Of a DNA stretch of 64,000 nucleotides, positions 26,518 to 35,906 are shown in pieces. How positions within the stretch are numbered: position 1 is the stretch's first letter; each line of letters begins with the position of its first letter. The notes under the pieces are model-generated. The model saw only the letters and a program-made list of their open reading frames with translations, ran no database searches and was not told where the DNA came from. The stretch lies in contig JANNYB010000202.1 in assembly GCA_031409875.1 (NCBI GenBank), positions 62,001-126,000 of the forward strand, given 5' to 3'. The translations under genes were made by a program, and so were the position numbers. Source of the DNA: CALMEH01 sp031409875 (GTDB lineage Bacteria; Acidobacteriota; Blastocatellia; Pyrinomonadales; Pyrinomonadaceae).

Positions 26518-27522
26518 TTAAACGCTTAATCGAAGCGCGGCGATTTTTGGTGAATAAACGCCGGCGATTCCGCGTGTTGATTCTTCGCAAAGACTGATTC
26601 TGCCCAAAGCAAGCAAATCTGCGCCTTGATTGTTGATTCTTTTTTCGGTTGTTACCGCAATTTTGTAGCCTGCATCGGCGATGACTTGTCTGATTTTCGC
26701 GTTATATTCGCCGTTCGGATAAGCAAATGTGTTTATTTCACGGTTTAATTGTTTTTCCAATTCTTTTTTGCCGGCAAAAATTTCTTTTTTCGTTGTTGTT
26801 TCATCTTCCAAAGTCAAAACAACGTGATTCGCCGTATGACCGCCGAAACTGATGCCTTTTCGCGCCATTTCGCGGACTTGTTCCCAATTCAAAAGCCGAT
26901 ATTCACGCGGATATTCGGTAAATTCGCCGAGTTCTTTTTCGAGTTCCGCAATAACTTTTTCGCGCAAATCATTCGGCAAATAAACAAACGCTTCGGTCAA
27001 TTTCAGACGATTTTTGGTAGGCGCAATTCCAGCGGTTTTCAGCACATTTTCAATCGAAATTTGTCTTTCAAACGCTTGTTTCAAAAGCCAAAAAATGCGG
27101 TCGTGCGCCAAAGGTTTGTCTTGTCCGATGCAATCCGTCGGCAAAAAATTTGTCGCCGGAAGCCCGAATTCATTGAGAATGGGAAAGGCTTCTTCGTAAA
27201 AATCGAGATAGCCGTCATCGAAAGTAATCACGGCAAGCGGACGATTGACGCGGCGTTCGTTGCTCAAAAAATATATTGCCGTTTCGAGCGAAACAACGTC
27301 GTAAGCCTTTCGCAATAATTCGCAATGTTGTCGAAAAGTTTTGCTCGAAACGATGATTCCGTAAAACGCCTCGTTTTCGGCTTTCGCAATTTCAGCCGCG
27401 ACGCGATGATATGCAAAAATATTGACCGAACCCGAAGCAATTGACGGAAAACCGACTCGCTTTTTGACAATCGAAGCTGCCGATTTAATGGCGCGTTTGA
27501 AAATTAAATTTGCAGTATTCAT
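26518..27522 (-). CDS. Polysaccharide deacetylase (NodB / carbohydrate esterase 4)
   Basis: 334 residues. The catalytic D-D pair is in VITFDDGYLDFYEEAFP (about 97-113) and the metal-binding H-x(3-4)-H is in SFGGHTANHVVLT (about 218-230). FAYPNGEYN (CE4 motif 4-5 region) and a YKIAVTTEKR end follow. No clear signal peptide; a short hydrophobic stretch at the N-terminus is weak, so the protein may be cytoplasmic or membrane-peripheral. It removes N-acetyl groups, giving a partly cationic polymer, as in PgaB/IcaB-like loci. It lies between the GT4 gene and the methyltransferase gene. Confidence 0.9.
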   Translation of the reverse strand: MNTANLIFKRAIKSAASIVKKRVGFPSIASGSVNIFAYHRVAAEIAKAENEAFYGIIVSSKTFRQHCELLRKAYDVVSLETAIYFLSNERRVNRPLAVITFDDGYLDFYEEAFPILNEFGLPATNFLPTDCIGQDKPLAHDRIFWLLKQAFERQISIENVLKTAGIAPTKNRLKLTEAFVYLPNDLREKVIAELEKELGEFTEYPREYRLLNWEQVREMARKGISFGGHTANHVVLTLEDETTTKKEIFAGKKELEKQLNREINTFAYPNGEYNAKIRQVIADAGYKIAVTTEKRINNQGADLLALGRISLCEESTRGIAGVYSPKIAALRLSV

Positions 27523-27533
27523 ATTTCTTCACA

Positions 27534-27718
27534 TTACTGAGCGGCACGGAAATTGATTGAGCAACGCGCTCGACTGATGTTTGGTATTTTTCCGTGTTTT
27601 CCGTGTTTTCCGTGGATAGAATTTATTTTCTGTTCACGAAATACACGGAAAACACGGAAAAATACTGATAATTTGAGTGATCGGTGTGCCATATCAATTT
27701 CTATGCCGCTCAGTAATG
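27534..27718. repeat. Nested inverted-repeat element of about 185 bp
   Basis: Outer 25-bp arms (attactgagcggca ... at 27534-27558 and its complement ending at 27718, two mismatches) enclose inner arms built from ttttccgtg 9-mers (27577-27604) facing cacggaaaa units (27650-27664). The right outer arm supplies the last residues and stop of the GT4 gene (ITERHRN). It looks like a small non-autonomous element. Confidence 0.8.
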
Positions 27719-28866
27719 ATTTCTTCAGACAAAAAATCTCGAAGTTTTTTTGTATATTGACCAAAATCAAATTCTTTCCGCGCTTTTTCACGCGCTTTTT
27801 TGCCGAATTCAATTCGCAAATTTTTATCTTCGGCAAGCAATAAAATGTTTTCCGATAAAGCCGAAACATTGCCCGGCGCAAACAAAAAGCCTTCGCATTT
27901 GTCGGTAATAAGTTCAGGAATTCCGCCGACATTGGTTGAAATAACGGGCAAACTTGCGGACATTGCTTCGATAATTGACATCGGCATCGCTTCGGCGTAA
28001 GTCGGAAGCACGAAAATATCGGCAGTTTGAAAAAATTTAATTCTTTCTTCGAGCGAAACCGCGCCTAAGAATTCGATAAAATGCGAAATTTTCAATTCAT
28101 CGCAATAACTTTTCAAATTTTCCGCGCCGTAACCAAGAATTGAAACTTTCAAATTTTTATCACGCAAAATCGCCAAAGCCTTGATTAAATCGCGCTCGCC
28201 TTTTAATTTCCCGATTGCGCCGACAAACAATAATCGAATAAAACCGTCATTTTTCTTATCGTTGGCAAAATTAAATGCCGAAGTCTCAATCGCGTTTGGA
28301 ATAATCGAAATTTTCGCAGTCGGCACAATTTCGCGCAGTTGTCGTGCCGATTCGTTTGAAACGGCAATCAAATTACTGCACAAATTTAACGCGGTGCGAA
28401 TGATTTTTTGACCGATTTTTTTCTGAAACGGATAATAATTTTCAATGTCGCCCGCGTGAAAATGTCCGACAATTTTTTTCCGTAAAATCTTTGCAAGAAA
28501 AATAAAAATCGCCTCACGATACAAGCTCGCGTTGCTTCCGAGATGCACATAAACAAGGCGCGGACGCAGAAAAATACATTTCCAAATAAAACTGAAAATT
28601 GCCGTCAAAGCCAAAAATGCTTTACCGAATTTGCCGAAATCTTCGGCTTGCGATTCGATATAAATAAACTCGAAATCATTTTTGAGCGAAGAATTTAGAA
28701 TCTCCGAAATCAAAGTCGTAATGCCGCCGCGTGTTTTCGTCAAGTGCATTCCGACCATCAAAATACGCGGTTTTTCTACCGTCTGCGTCGCTTTTTGCGT
28801 CGTTTCGGGAAATATATCGGGAATCTTTGATTCAACGAAATTTGATTGGAAGTTACTTTCGTTCAT
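27694..28866 (-). CDS. Family 4 glycosyltransferase
   Basis: 390 residues, GT-B fold. RILMVGMHLTKTRGGITTLI (about 34-53) is the N-terminal glycine-rich loop; VGHFHAGD, LIAVSNESARQL and the C-terminal EAMPMSIIEAMSASLPVISTNVGG (in part; E-x7-E donor-binding signature) are diagnostic for GT4. It adds a sugar to the lipid-linked intermediate on the cytoplasmic face. The last seven residues (ITERHRN) and the stop derive from a nested inverted-repeat element (27534-27718), so the ancestral C-terminus has been replaced. 33 bp from the flippase gene upstream. Confidence 0.92.
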   Translation of the reverse strand: MNESNFQSNFVESKIPDIFPETTQKATQTVEKPRILMVGMHLTKTRGGITTLISEILNSSLKNDFEFIYIESQAEDFGKFGKAFLALTAIFSFIWKCIFLRPRLVYVHLGSNASLYREAIFIFLAKILRKKIVGHFHAGDIENYYPFQKKIGQKIIRTALNLCSNLIAVSNESARQLREIVPTAKISIIPNAIETSAFNFANDKKNDGFIRLLFVGAIGKLKGERDLIKALAILRDKNLKVSILGYGAENLKSYCDELKISHFIEFLGAVSLEERIKFFQTADIFVLPTYAEAMPMSIIEAMSASLPVISTNVGGIPELITDKCEGFLFAPGNVSALSENILLLAEDKNLRIEFGKKAREKARKEFDFGQYTKKLRDFLSEEIITERHRN

Positions 28867-28899
28867 TAAATTTTGTAAATTACAAAAAGCCGTAAAAGG

Positions 28900-30207
28900 C
28901 TAATATTTCCAGATAATTATGTAAGTTATGAGCAAAAAAACCGATGACAGCGACGCGGTGCGCCAAATTTTGAAATTGTGTTTGTTTTTCGACAGATAAA
29001 AAACTTCGACCGCCGCCATCAAGAGAAACGAAATTAACTGCGCGATTGCCGCGCCTTTTGCGCCGTAAATCGGAATTAAAAACAAACCGGCGGCAAAAAA
29101 TGCACCGACACCGAGCGCGTTGGCAAGCAAATCTATGTGTTGCAAATTCGCCGAAACCAAACCGCGTGAAATGACCATCACCAAACAAAACGGCACGACG
29201 CTAACGGCTAAAATATCCAAAGTCGGCGCGACATCGGCGTATTTTTCGCCGAAAAAAACGGTCAACACAAAACGCGACAAAAACGGCGAAACGATTGCCG
29301 CCAAAGTTGCCAACGCCAACGGATAACGCGCCATTTTTGCCAAATATGCGCCGGATTTTTCGTTTGAAAATCGCGCAATTGTCGGCTGAATTATGCTGGC
29401 ATAACTTGCCATCAAAATCGTTACGGGAATCAGAAAACGCGAAGCCACGCCAAATTTTGCCGATTCGGTTTCGGTCGAAATGCGCCCTAAAAGAATGATT
29501 GCAACTTGCCAATTTATTGCCGAAAGAATTATCGTTCCCGCAAAAGTCGGCGTAACTTTGAGGATTTTGGCGAACTCGATTTTGCTGAAAGAAAATTTTG
29601 AAAAAAATTCACGCGCCGCGAGAAAATAAATTGCCAGCGCAACAAATCTGACCGCGACAAATGAAACGCAGATTATCGAAATATCAAAACCTTTCCACAA
29701 CAACGCCAGCGGAATAATCGTTCTCAAAATATTTTCAAATGTTGTAACGACAGCGATTAAGCGCGTGCGTCCGTAAGAAATCGCGGTTGCTTCCGACAAA
29801 CAAATCAAACTTGTCGGAATCATTGCCAGACTCAAAATCGCCGTCGAAAGTCTGACGGACGAAGATTCGCTGACGAAAAAACCGCTTGCCGTCATCAAAA
29901 TCACGCAGATTATTCCCGAAATTGAAAGAAATGCAGCCGCAGTGCCGATAAAATCCGAAACTGTTTTTTCTGCGCTCCGACGGCTGATTTCGCTGACTAA
30001 AAACGGCATCAAACCCATCGAACAAACCGCAAAAAACAGCGCGTAAAGTCCCATCACGATTGTAAATCTGCCGAGTTCTTCTACGTCGCGCAGACGCGCA
30101 ATGAAAATCCAAAGCAAAACGCTGTTGGCAATGCTGACCGCGCCCGACCAAACCATCCACATCAAATTGCGGGTGAGATTTTCATTTTTTGAAGCGGATA
30201 AATTCAT
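28900..30207 (-). CDS. Polysaccharide flippase (Wzx/MATE-like, oligosaccharide flippase family)
   Basis: 435 residues with twelve or more predicted membrane helices and the family's N-terminal NLMWMVWSGAVSIANSVLLWIF and short loops such as RDVEELGRFTIVMGLYALF. It resembles polysaccharide-biosynthesis transporters (Polysacc_synt) that flip undecaprenyl-linked repeat units across the inner membrane. Position between the two export/polymerisation genes (O-antigen ligase upstream, GT4 downstream) supports the Wzx role. A heptamer repeat (attacaa) and a perfect palindrome lie upstream. Confidence 0.88.
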   Translation of the reverse strand: MNLSASKNENLTRNLMWMVWSGAVSIANSVLLWIFIARLRDVEELGRFTIVMGLYALFFAVCSMGLMPFLVSEISRRSAEKTVSDFIGTAAAFLSISGIICVILMTASGFFVSESSSVRLSTAILSLAMIPTSLICLSEATAISYGRTRLIAVVTTFENILRTIIPLALLWKGFDISIICVSFVAVRFVALAIYFLAAREFFSKFSFSKIEFAKILKVTPTFAGTIILSAINWQVAIILLGRISTETESAKFGVASRFLIPVTILMASYASIIQPTIARFSNEKSGAYLAKMARYPLALATLAAIVSPFLSRFVLTVFFGEKYADVAPTLDILAVSVVPFCLVMVISRGLVSANLQHIDLLANALGVGAFFAAGLFLIPIYGAKGAAIAQLISFLLMAAVEVFYLSKNKHNFKIWRTASLSSVFLLITYIIIWKY

Positions 30208-30215
30208 CTTCGATG

Positions 30216-30296
30216 ATTACAAATTACAAATTACAAATTACAGATTTTGGATTTCAGATTTCAGATTTTTTGTAATTTTTAATCTGTAATCTGTAT
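30216..30296. repeat. Heptamer tandem repeats (attacaa, gatttca) forming a partial inverted repeat
   Basis: attacaa units at 30216-30241 and gatttca units at 30249-30266 face the complementary taatctgt units at 30278-30296. No gene lies here. Confidence 0.75.
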
Positions 30297-30347
30297 TTCA
30301 ATTGCCGAATATACCAAACAGAAATTGGTTTGCAAAAATATTTAATT

Positions 30348-30416
30348 AAAAGTCCAACATGCTTTAGCTTGTTGAATGTGCCGGCAGTTCAACAAGCTAA
30401 AGCATGTTGGACTTTT
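30348..30416. repeat. Perfect 29-bp palindrome (aaaagtccaacatgctttag...)
   Basis: Arms 30348-30376 and 30388-30416 are perfectly complementary with an 11-nt loop; flanking A and T runs make it a potential bidirectional terminator after the O-antigen ligase gene. Confidence 0.88.
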
Positions 30417-30465
30417 TCCGGCTAACTGTTTTTCGCAATTCATTTTCTTTTGGGTATATCTTTCA

Positions 30466-31962
30466 TTACAAAAATAACTGTCGGCGCATTCGGCTAATTG
30501 CCAAAATCGTGCCGAACATAAAAAACAAAGTTCGCAAAGGCGGTCTGCCGGAGCCGAGCGAGCCGGGTTCTTTGATTGCAGAAATAATAAACGCAAGCAG
30601 TCCGGCGGCTGTTCCGAGCGCAACCGCAAACAGCAAACGGTCGTGATTTGTCATCGCTTTGAAACATTCAAACAACGCGACAATAATCAGCAAACAAAAA
30701 ATAATTCCGCCCGGAATACCGATTTCCGCCGTGATATGCGCGAAAACATTGTGAACCGGATTCGGGAAAACTTTCGTTACAAAAATCGAAGTTTCGTCAT
30801 ATTTCGGCATCGCCGTTCGATAATTATTTAAGCCGACACCAACGAGTGCGTTGTCTTCAATAATCCGCACCGCAGTTTCCATCAGCGGCAAACGAATCAA
30901 TGCCGAACCGTCATCATCAGCCGTTAAACGCTCATAAATTCGAGCCGAAAACGGAAGCAGAAGCACGCAAACAAGCAAACCTGCGCCGCCGACCGAAACA
31001 AAATAATTCGTTCTTTCGCTTTTTGAAATCCGCCACCAGCCAAACAAAACGAGTATCGCAATTCCGACAACAAGCGAAATCCAACTGCCACGCGCCAGAG
31101 ACAAAATAACCGCGATAATTCCTAAAAACATCGCCGCTGGCAAAAGAATTTTTTGCCACGTTTCAAAGTTTTTCACGCGGCAGACAATCGGCGCGATAAC
31201 CAACGGAATCAAAGTCGAAATTACCCAAGCCATTTCGGTCGGCGTTCGCAAAAATGCCTGCACACGCGATAAAATTTGGGCTTGTGTGCCGAGCAATTCT
31301 TCTTCCGTGCCGGTGCCGAAAAAAGCTAAATTCGTCGGGAAATCAAGCGCATATTGCGTTGAAGAAATAATTCCGGTGAACAAAAGTCCGACTGCTAAAC
31401 CTGTTATTAATTCAATCAATCTTTCGCGTTGGCTAAAGTGTGAAGCAATCGCAAAAGCCACCAAAACCGAGGTTAAAAATGACCAAACAGAAAACCATCC
31501 GAGCAAATTCGAGCCATTGAAAAGAACTGAAATAACCGCGCAACCGAACAACGCCAACAACAAAATTGAAAACGATGTCGGGAAAATTTTCTCTCTCGAT
31601 TTATCGGCAAATTGGTCGTGAACGAGCAAAATCAACGCCATCAACAAAGTCAGCGAAAGATTAAAACCCGACGGATCTTCAACTTCATCAATTTTGTAGA
31701 AATTCACTTCGGCTTTGAAGAAAAACGAGAAGATAAAAACAAATCGCGCCGCCGCCATCACAGGTAATTCGAGCGCAAAACAGACTGCCGCGCCGAGCGC
31801 AAAAAAGACGAGCGCACCGAGCATCAAAGTTTGCGAATGTGCGCCGCCGCCAACTCCGATAATCGCCGCGCCAAGCAAACACGCGGCAAAAAACAGTCCG
31901 CCGATGAGCGCAAACTGTTTTGCCGTTTCCGTAAAATTGGAGTTTTTTTCTATTTCGCGCAC
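30466..31962 (-). CDS. O-antigen ligase / polymerase family protein (second of two)
   Basis: 498 residues with about twelve membrane helices and the Wzy_C/O-antigen ligase signature in the periplasmic loop: EDNALVGVGLNNYRTAMP then PVHNVFAHITAEIGIPGG, which carries the conserved H-N pair. An SLARGSWISLVVG segment matches the family. It probably joins repeat units or attaches the polymer to an acceptor. It shows little similarity in its loop to the first family member at 12166, so the two are likely not recent duplicates. Downstream is a perfect palindrome; upstream is the priming transferase gene. Confidence 0.88.
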   Translation of the reverse strand: MREIEKNSNFTETAKQFALIGGLFFAACLLGAAIIGVGGGAHSQTLMLGALVFFALGAAVCFALELPVMAAARFVFIFSFFFKAEVNFYKIDEVEDPSGFNLSLTLLMALILLVHDQFADKSREKIFPTSFSILLLALFGCAVISVLFNGSNLLGWFSVWSFLTSVLVAFAIASHFSQRERLIELITGLAVGLLFTGIISSTQYALDFPTNLAFFGTGTEEELLGTQAQILSRVQAFLRTPTEMAWVISTLIPLVIAPIVCRVKNFETWQKILLPAAMFLGIIAVILSLARGSWISLVVGIAILVLFGWWRISKSERTNYFVSVGGAGLLVCVLLLPFSARIYERLTADDDGSALIRLPLMETAVRIIEDNALVGVGLNNYRTAMPKYDETSIFVTKVFPNPVHNVFAHITAEIGIPGGIIFCLLIIVALFECFKAMTNHDRLLFAVALGTAAGLLAFIISAIKEPGSLGSGRPPLRTLFFMFGTILAISRMRRQLFL

Positions 31963-31969
31963 AGTTTAA

Positions 31970-31998
31970 TTTGAAATTTGAAATTTGAAATTTGAAAT
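31970..31998. repeat. Heptamer tandem repeat (tttgaaa x4)
   Basis: Four units of the 7-mer tttgaaa separate the O-antigen ligase start (31962) from the stop of the priming transferase gene (32003). Confidence 0.88.
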
Positions 31999-32002
31999 CG
32001 TT

Positions 32003-33409
32003 TTACATCGCGCCTGTTCCGCGAATGACAATCGGAATTGTTCTGAATAAAATCTTGAAATCGAGCAAGAGCGACCATTTATCAATATATTCGAGGTCTT
32101 GCATAATCCATTTATCAAAACTCGTTTCGCTTCTGCCCGAAATTTGCCAGATGCAAGTGATTCCGGGTTTGACGCTGAAACGGCGGTTAAACCACATTTG
32201 ATTGAATTTTTGAAAATCGCGTTCGGGCAAAGGGCGCGGTCCGACTAAAGACAAATCGCCGAGCAAAACATTGATAAGTTGCGGCAATTCGTCGAGACTC
32301 GTTTTGCGGAGAAATTTTCCGATTGGCGTAATGCGCGGATCATTTTTGATTTTGAAAACAGGTCCGTCGGCTTCGTTTAAGGCTTCGAGTTTTTTCTGTT
32401 GTTCGACGGCATCAACAACCATCGTGCGAAATTTGAACATTCGGAAAAGCCGTTTGTTATAACCGACGCGCTCTTGAATAAAGAAAATCGGTCCCGGCGA
32501 ACTCAATTTGATAAGCAAAGCGATAATAAGCATCGTTGGCGCGACTAAAATTAGCAAAAGCAAGCCGCAAACAAAATCGAATGTATTTTTCAAAAACATC
32601 TGCCAGTTTGAAAAAGATGTCGTGTAAAGCGACAAAATCGGCGCGTTACCAATTTCTCCGGCGACGGCGTGGGCGAGTTTGAGATTAAACAAATCCGAAT
32701 AAATCCGCACGATAATTCCTTGTTCTTCCGCCGCTTTTGCAATCGTTTCCATTTGGTCGTAAAAACTTTTTACGGGCAGACAAATAATCACTTCGTCAAT
32801 CACATTTTCGGCTAAAACTTTTGAGATTTCCGAAAGTTTGCCGATGGTTTGCGGCGTTTCCAAATCGTCAACAAAGCCGATAAATTTATAGCCGATTTCG
32901 GGAGTTTCTTTAATTAAGCCGAAAAGTTCTTGTCCGCGTCTGCCCGCGCCGATGATGACGACCGAGCGCAGATTTCGCCCGTGAAGCCGAAATTGTTTCA
33001 ACAAATTTCGTTTAAGCAATCGAAGCACAAAAAGCAGAACAAACGAGGCAAACGCGAAAATCAGCAAAAATCTTTTCGGGAAAATCTGCCATTCCGCAAG
33101 CAAAATCATTGTCGCTAAAATTAACGAACAAAACACGACTGCCCGCAAAACATCGGTTAATTCGTCTTGCCAGCTTGCCAAACGCTTTGAACGATAAAGC
33201 CATGCGGACGACAAAATAAACGCCCAACTGCTCAAAACGCCGATTAAAAAAAGCGAGCTGTCAAAAGTCGGCGCAAAAACCGCTCTGAACATATAACTCA
33301 CGCCTTCCGGTCCGCCGTAATAAAACGCTAACAAAAGCGCAAAACTCAATGCGCCTAAGTCAAGAATTTTATATCCGAAAATCAGGGAATGTCTGATTCT
33401 TTCTTTCAT
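32003..33409 (-). CDS. Undecaprenyl-phosphate sugar phosphotransferase (WbaP/ExoY/CpsE type)
   Basis: 468 residues in the full-length layout: four or five N-terminal membrane helices (about 15-120), a CoA-binding-like Rossmann segment (VVIIGAGRRGQELFGLI, about 150-166), a fifth helix FDFVCGLLLLILVAPTMLII and the C-terminal catalytic domain. The latter shows KFRTMVVDAVEQ, DPRITPIGKFLRKTSLDELP (D-E catalytic pair) and LSLVGPRPLPERD, diagnostic for bacterial sugar transferases. It starts the repeat unit by moving a sugar-1-phosphate to undecaprenyl phosphate. A composite palindrome lies just upstream (33455-33533), so the upstream export genes may be separately transcribed. Confidence 0.92.
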   Translation of the reverse strand: MKERIRHSLIFGYKILDLGALSFALLLAFYYGGPEGVSYMFRAVFAPTFDSSLFLIGVLSSWAFILSSAWLYRSKRLASWQDELTDVLRAVVFCSLILATMILLAEWQIFPKRFLLIFAFASFVLLFVLRLLKRNLLKQFRLHGRNLRSVVIIGAGRRGQELFGLIKETPEIGYKFIGFVDDLETPQTIGKLSEISKVLAENVIDEVIICLPVKSFYDQMETIAKAAEEQGIIVRIYSDLFNLKLAHAVAGEIGNAPILSLYTTSFSNWQMFLKNTFDFVCGLLLLILVAPTMLIIALLIKLSSPGPIFFIQERVGYNKRLFRMFKFRTMVVDAVEQQKKLEALNEADGPVFKIKNDPRITPIGKFLRKTSLDELPQLINVLLGDLSLVGPRPLPERDFQKFNQMWFNRRFSVKPGITCIWQISGRSETSFDKWIMQDLEYIDKWSLLLDFKILFRTIPIVIRGTGAM

Positions 33410-33454
33410 ATCTAAATCCTTTATAAATAATTGGGCAAAATAATTTTTGAGATG

Positions 33455-33533
33455 TTCGGAGTTCCGACTTTAGTCGGCTTTTTATTTCGCTGCGCTTCGC
33501 TAGCGAAATGCCAACTAAAGTTGGAACTCCGAA
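33455..33533. repeat. Composite palindrome family 2
   Basis: Outer arms ttcggagttcc and ggaactccgaa enclose hairpins ccgactttagtcgg, atttcgctgcgcttcgctagcgaaat (partly quoted: gctgcgcttcgctagc) and ccaactaaagttgg. Confidence 0.88.
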
Positions 33534-33624
33534 CGAAGTCAAATATTTTTAATTTAATTCTGTCCTGTTACTTAATTGTTTGCTTTATAAAATTGGAATG
33601 AAGCGTAAATTTCAATTTTGTTTT

Positions 33625-35256
33625 CTACCAATCGGCATCTTCGCTTCTCGCCGGCGGCAACGCGAGGCGTTTGGATTTTGTAATTATCCGAACGGTTCTC
33701 GCCGGCTCAATCACCGAAATAGATGCCAAAAGCGGCAAGTCAAAACGCCGTTCGAGTTCGTGTGCCGTAAAAATAAAATCGTCGCTCGGCTCGGCAAATT
33801 TATCCAAAACAATCGCTCCGGCAAATCCGGCTGTTACGCCGATTGTCATCAAAACCAGCAAATTCAAGAGCGGCTTCGGATTTTTCGGTTCGCCGTCGGT
33901 GCGCGGCGGATCAACAATTCCGAAATTCATCACTTGTTCTTTGTTCAAAACCTGCGAAATTTCGGTTTCACGCGCCTTTTTTTGATAAAGCAAATAGGCT
34001 TCTTCGTTGACCGTTCGATTGCGCTCAAGATTTGTTCGTTCGATACTTTTGCGATTTAGAAATTCGACTTGGACGCGCAATTTTTCGGCTGAATTGTTCA
34101 TATTCGTCTCGCGTTCGCGCAATGTCGCCAGACTTGTTTGAGCATTATAAAGATCGCTGACGAGTCGGCGGCGCAAATCGTTCAACGCAAACGAGCGTTC
34201 TTGCGGCGGATTGTCGGTTTCTTCCTTAATGGATTTGCGTAATTGGTTAATTTTCTCTTGATTGTCGCGGACAAAGCGGCTGTTTGCCTGATATTTTTGT
34301 AAAAGTTGCGTGCGTTCCTGTTCGAGTCTGACCAATTCTCCTTTCATTTGGTCTAACGCGCCGACGTATTTTGAAACTGAACCGGTTTGAATCTGTTCGG
34401 GTTGCGAGGCGATTTTTTCCTTTAAATCAGTAATCTTTTTCTCGGTTTCGTTGATTTCCGTCCGTGCCGAAGTTCCTTGCGCTTGCGCGTCGTAAAGTTG
34501 TTTGAGCAGAAGTTCGCGTTGCATTCCGATTTCCGCGCCGGTAACGCCATTTTGCGTGTCAAACTGTTTGAGCGCGTTGGTTGATTGGCTCAATTTTTGA
34601 TTAAATTTGTCGGTTTGCTCAGTAAAAACTTGTCCGGCTTGCGGTTTATCGCTCATCTGGACGTGCAGTTCGACGAATCTTTCGTAAAGTTTTTCGAGCG
34701 TTTGCTTTGCCCGAATCGGGTCTGTGTCGGTGTAACTGACTTTTATCACGCGGGATTTTTTGTTTGAAGTTACGTCCAAATTCCCCGCCACGCGATTGAC
34801 TGTTTTTTCTATCGTAAAAATATCTTCGGGTTGATTAGTGCTTTCTTCCGACGAATCGCGCCCGATAAATTTGTAAATTGCGTTTTTGATTCGTCCGCGC
34901 AAACCGGCAAATCGTGTGTCGGGTTTCGGTTTTTGATTGTTAATTAAATCTAAATCTTTGACCACGCCGGCGATAACTTCGCTGCTTTTTATCAATTCCA
35001 ATTCCGAATTAAATTCTTCGTCGCTAATCGCCGTCTGCGTAGTTTCTGAATTTTTATCGGACGGATTTATTTGCGGGTCAACGCGATCACGCGAAACAAG
35101 AAGGCTCATTGAGGCTTCAAATTTCGGCGTTATCATAATTGTCGCCAACATTCCCGAAACAACGACCAACAAAATGACCGCCGCAATCAGAAATTTGCGC
35201 TTCCAAATCGTTTGCAAAATCTGTCTGACTAAATTTTTATCACTGGAGAGTTTCAT
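33625..35256 (-). CDS. Wzz/GNVR-type polysaccharide chain-length / export protein
   Basis: 543 residues. Membrane helices at about 20-42 and 465-487 enclose a long periplasmic coiled-coil region (about 190-420) rich in Q, E and K. The end of the coil carries the GNVR-like junction NEEAYLLYQKKARETEISQVL, followed by PPRTDGEPKNPKPLLNLLVL, the proline-rich approach to the second helix. The C-terminal tail is short and holds no Walker motifs, so this is a polysaccharide co-polymerase without the tyrosine kinase; no kinase gene lies in this window. It sits 5 bp downstream of the Wza-like gene. Confidence 0.9.
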   Translation of the reverse strand: MKLSSDKNLVRQILQTIWKRKFLIAAVILLVVVSGMLATIMITPKFEASMSLLVSRDRVDPQINPSDKNSETTQTAISDEEFNSELELIKSSEVIAGVVKDLDLINNQKPKPDTRFAGLRGRIKNAIYKFIGRDSSEESTNQPEDIFTIEKTVNRVAGNLDVTSNKKSRVIKVSYTDTDPIRAKQTLEKLYERFVELHVQMSDKPQAGQVFTEQTDKFNQKLSQSTNALKQFDTQNGVTGAEIGMQRELLLKQLYDAQAQGTSARTEINETEKKITDLKEKIASQPEQIQTGSVSKYVGALDQMKGELVRLEQERTQLLQKYQANSRFVRDNQEKINQLRKSIKEETDNPPQERSFALNDLRRRLVSDLYNAQTSLATLRERETNMNNSAEKLRVQVEFLNRKSIERTNLERNRTVNEEAYLLYQKKARETEISQVLNKEQVMNFGIVDPPRTDGEPKNPKPLLNLLVLMTIGVTAGFAGAIVLDKFAEPSDDFIFTAHELERRFDLPLLASISVIEPARTVRIITKSKRLALPPARSEDADW

Positions 35257-35261
35257 TTAAA

Positions 35262-35906
35262 TTAAAAGAAACGCGGCAAAAGTCCGCGAAAAGTTTCGAC
35301 TGCTTTGTTAAATTGCGAAATTTTTGAATCGGGAATGAAAATATAATCGCCGTCGCGCAATTCAACATCTTTTTCCGTGCTTTTCGGTTCTAAAATTTTT
35401 CTCACGTTAATCGCTTGCGTCTGCCAATCGCCTTTGCCGTCGGGACGCGCCAAAATCACCATTCGCCGATTCGCGTCTTCCGTAAATCCGCCCGCCAAAA
35501 AAATCACCTGCACAACAGTTCTTGCATCGCGCAATTCATAGCGTCCGGCGGTTTTAACTTGTCCGCCGATAAAAACACGCGGCGCAACAAATTCGATAAC
35601 CGCGACTGAAATTATCGGATTCAAAAGCGTTTCGTTATAAACTTTTTCGAGTTCCGACTTCAGTTCCGCCGCCGTCCGACCTTCCGCCCGAATGTCGTCA
35701 ATTATCTGCAAACTGATAAAACCATCAGGGCGCACAACGACCGAAGGCTCGTTCAAATCGGGATGCGAAAAGAATTTCACACTCAACTTATCGCCTTTCT
35801 GAATCCGATAAGTGTTGTCAGCCATAGGTTTATCTTTCGTTTGCGCGAAAGTGTCAAACGGCAGAAAAACGAAGCAAAAAAGAAATGTCAGTAAAATTAA
35901 ACGCAT
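35262..35906 (-). CDS. Polysaccharide export outer-membrane protein (Wza type, SLBB)
   Basis: 214 residues from the ATG at 35906, which has ggaa 6 nt upstream; the frame continues to a TTG at 35915 that is less likely. Residues 1-22 are a signal peptide (MRLILLTFLFCFVFLPFDTFAQ) with no lipobox Cys. YRIQKGDKLSVKFFSHPDL (about 34-52) begins the Poly_export domain and VFIGGQVKTAGRYELRDART begins the SLBB domain. At 214 residues it has one SLBB and no C-terminal amphipathic helix of the E. coli Wza kind, so it may form a shorter channel. First gene of the export operon (with the GNVR protein). Confidence 0.9.
   Translation of the reverse strand: MRLILLTFLFCFVFLPFDTFAQTKDKPMADNTYRIQKGDKLSVKFFSHPDLNEPSVVVRPDGFISLQIIDDIRAEGRTAAELKSELEKVYNETLLNPIISVAVIEFVAPRVFIGGQVKTAGRYELRDARTVVQVIFLAGGFTEDANRRMVILARPDGKGDWQTQAINVRKILEPKSTEKDVELRDGDYIFIPDSKISQFNKAVETFRGLLPRFF

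Noticed and set aside
27534..27932. A 132-residue minus-strand frame next to the GT4 gene
   Set aside because: Most of it translates the nested inverted repeat and overlaps the GT4 gene in another frame.
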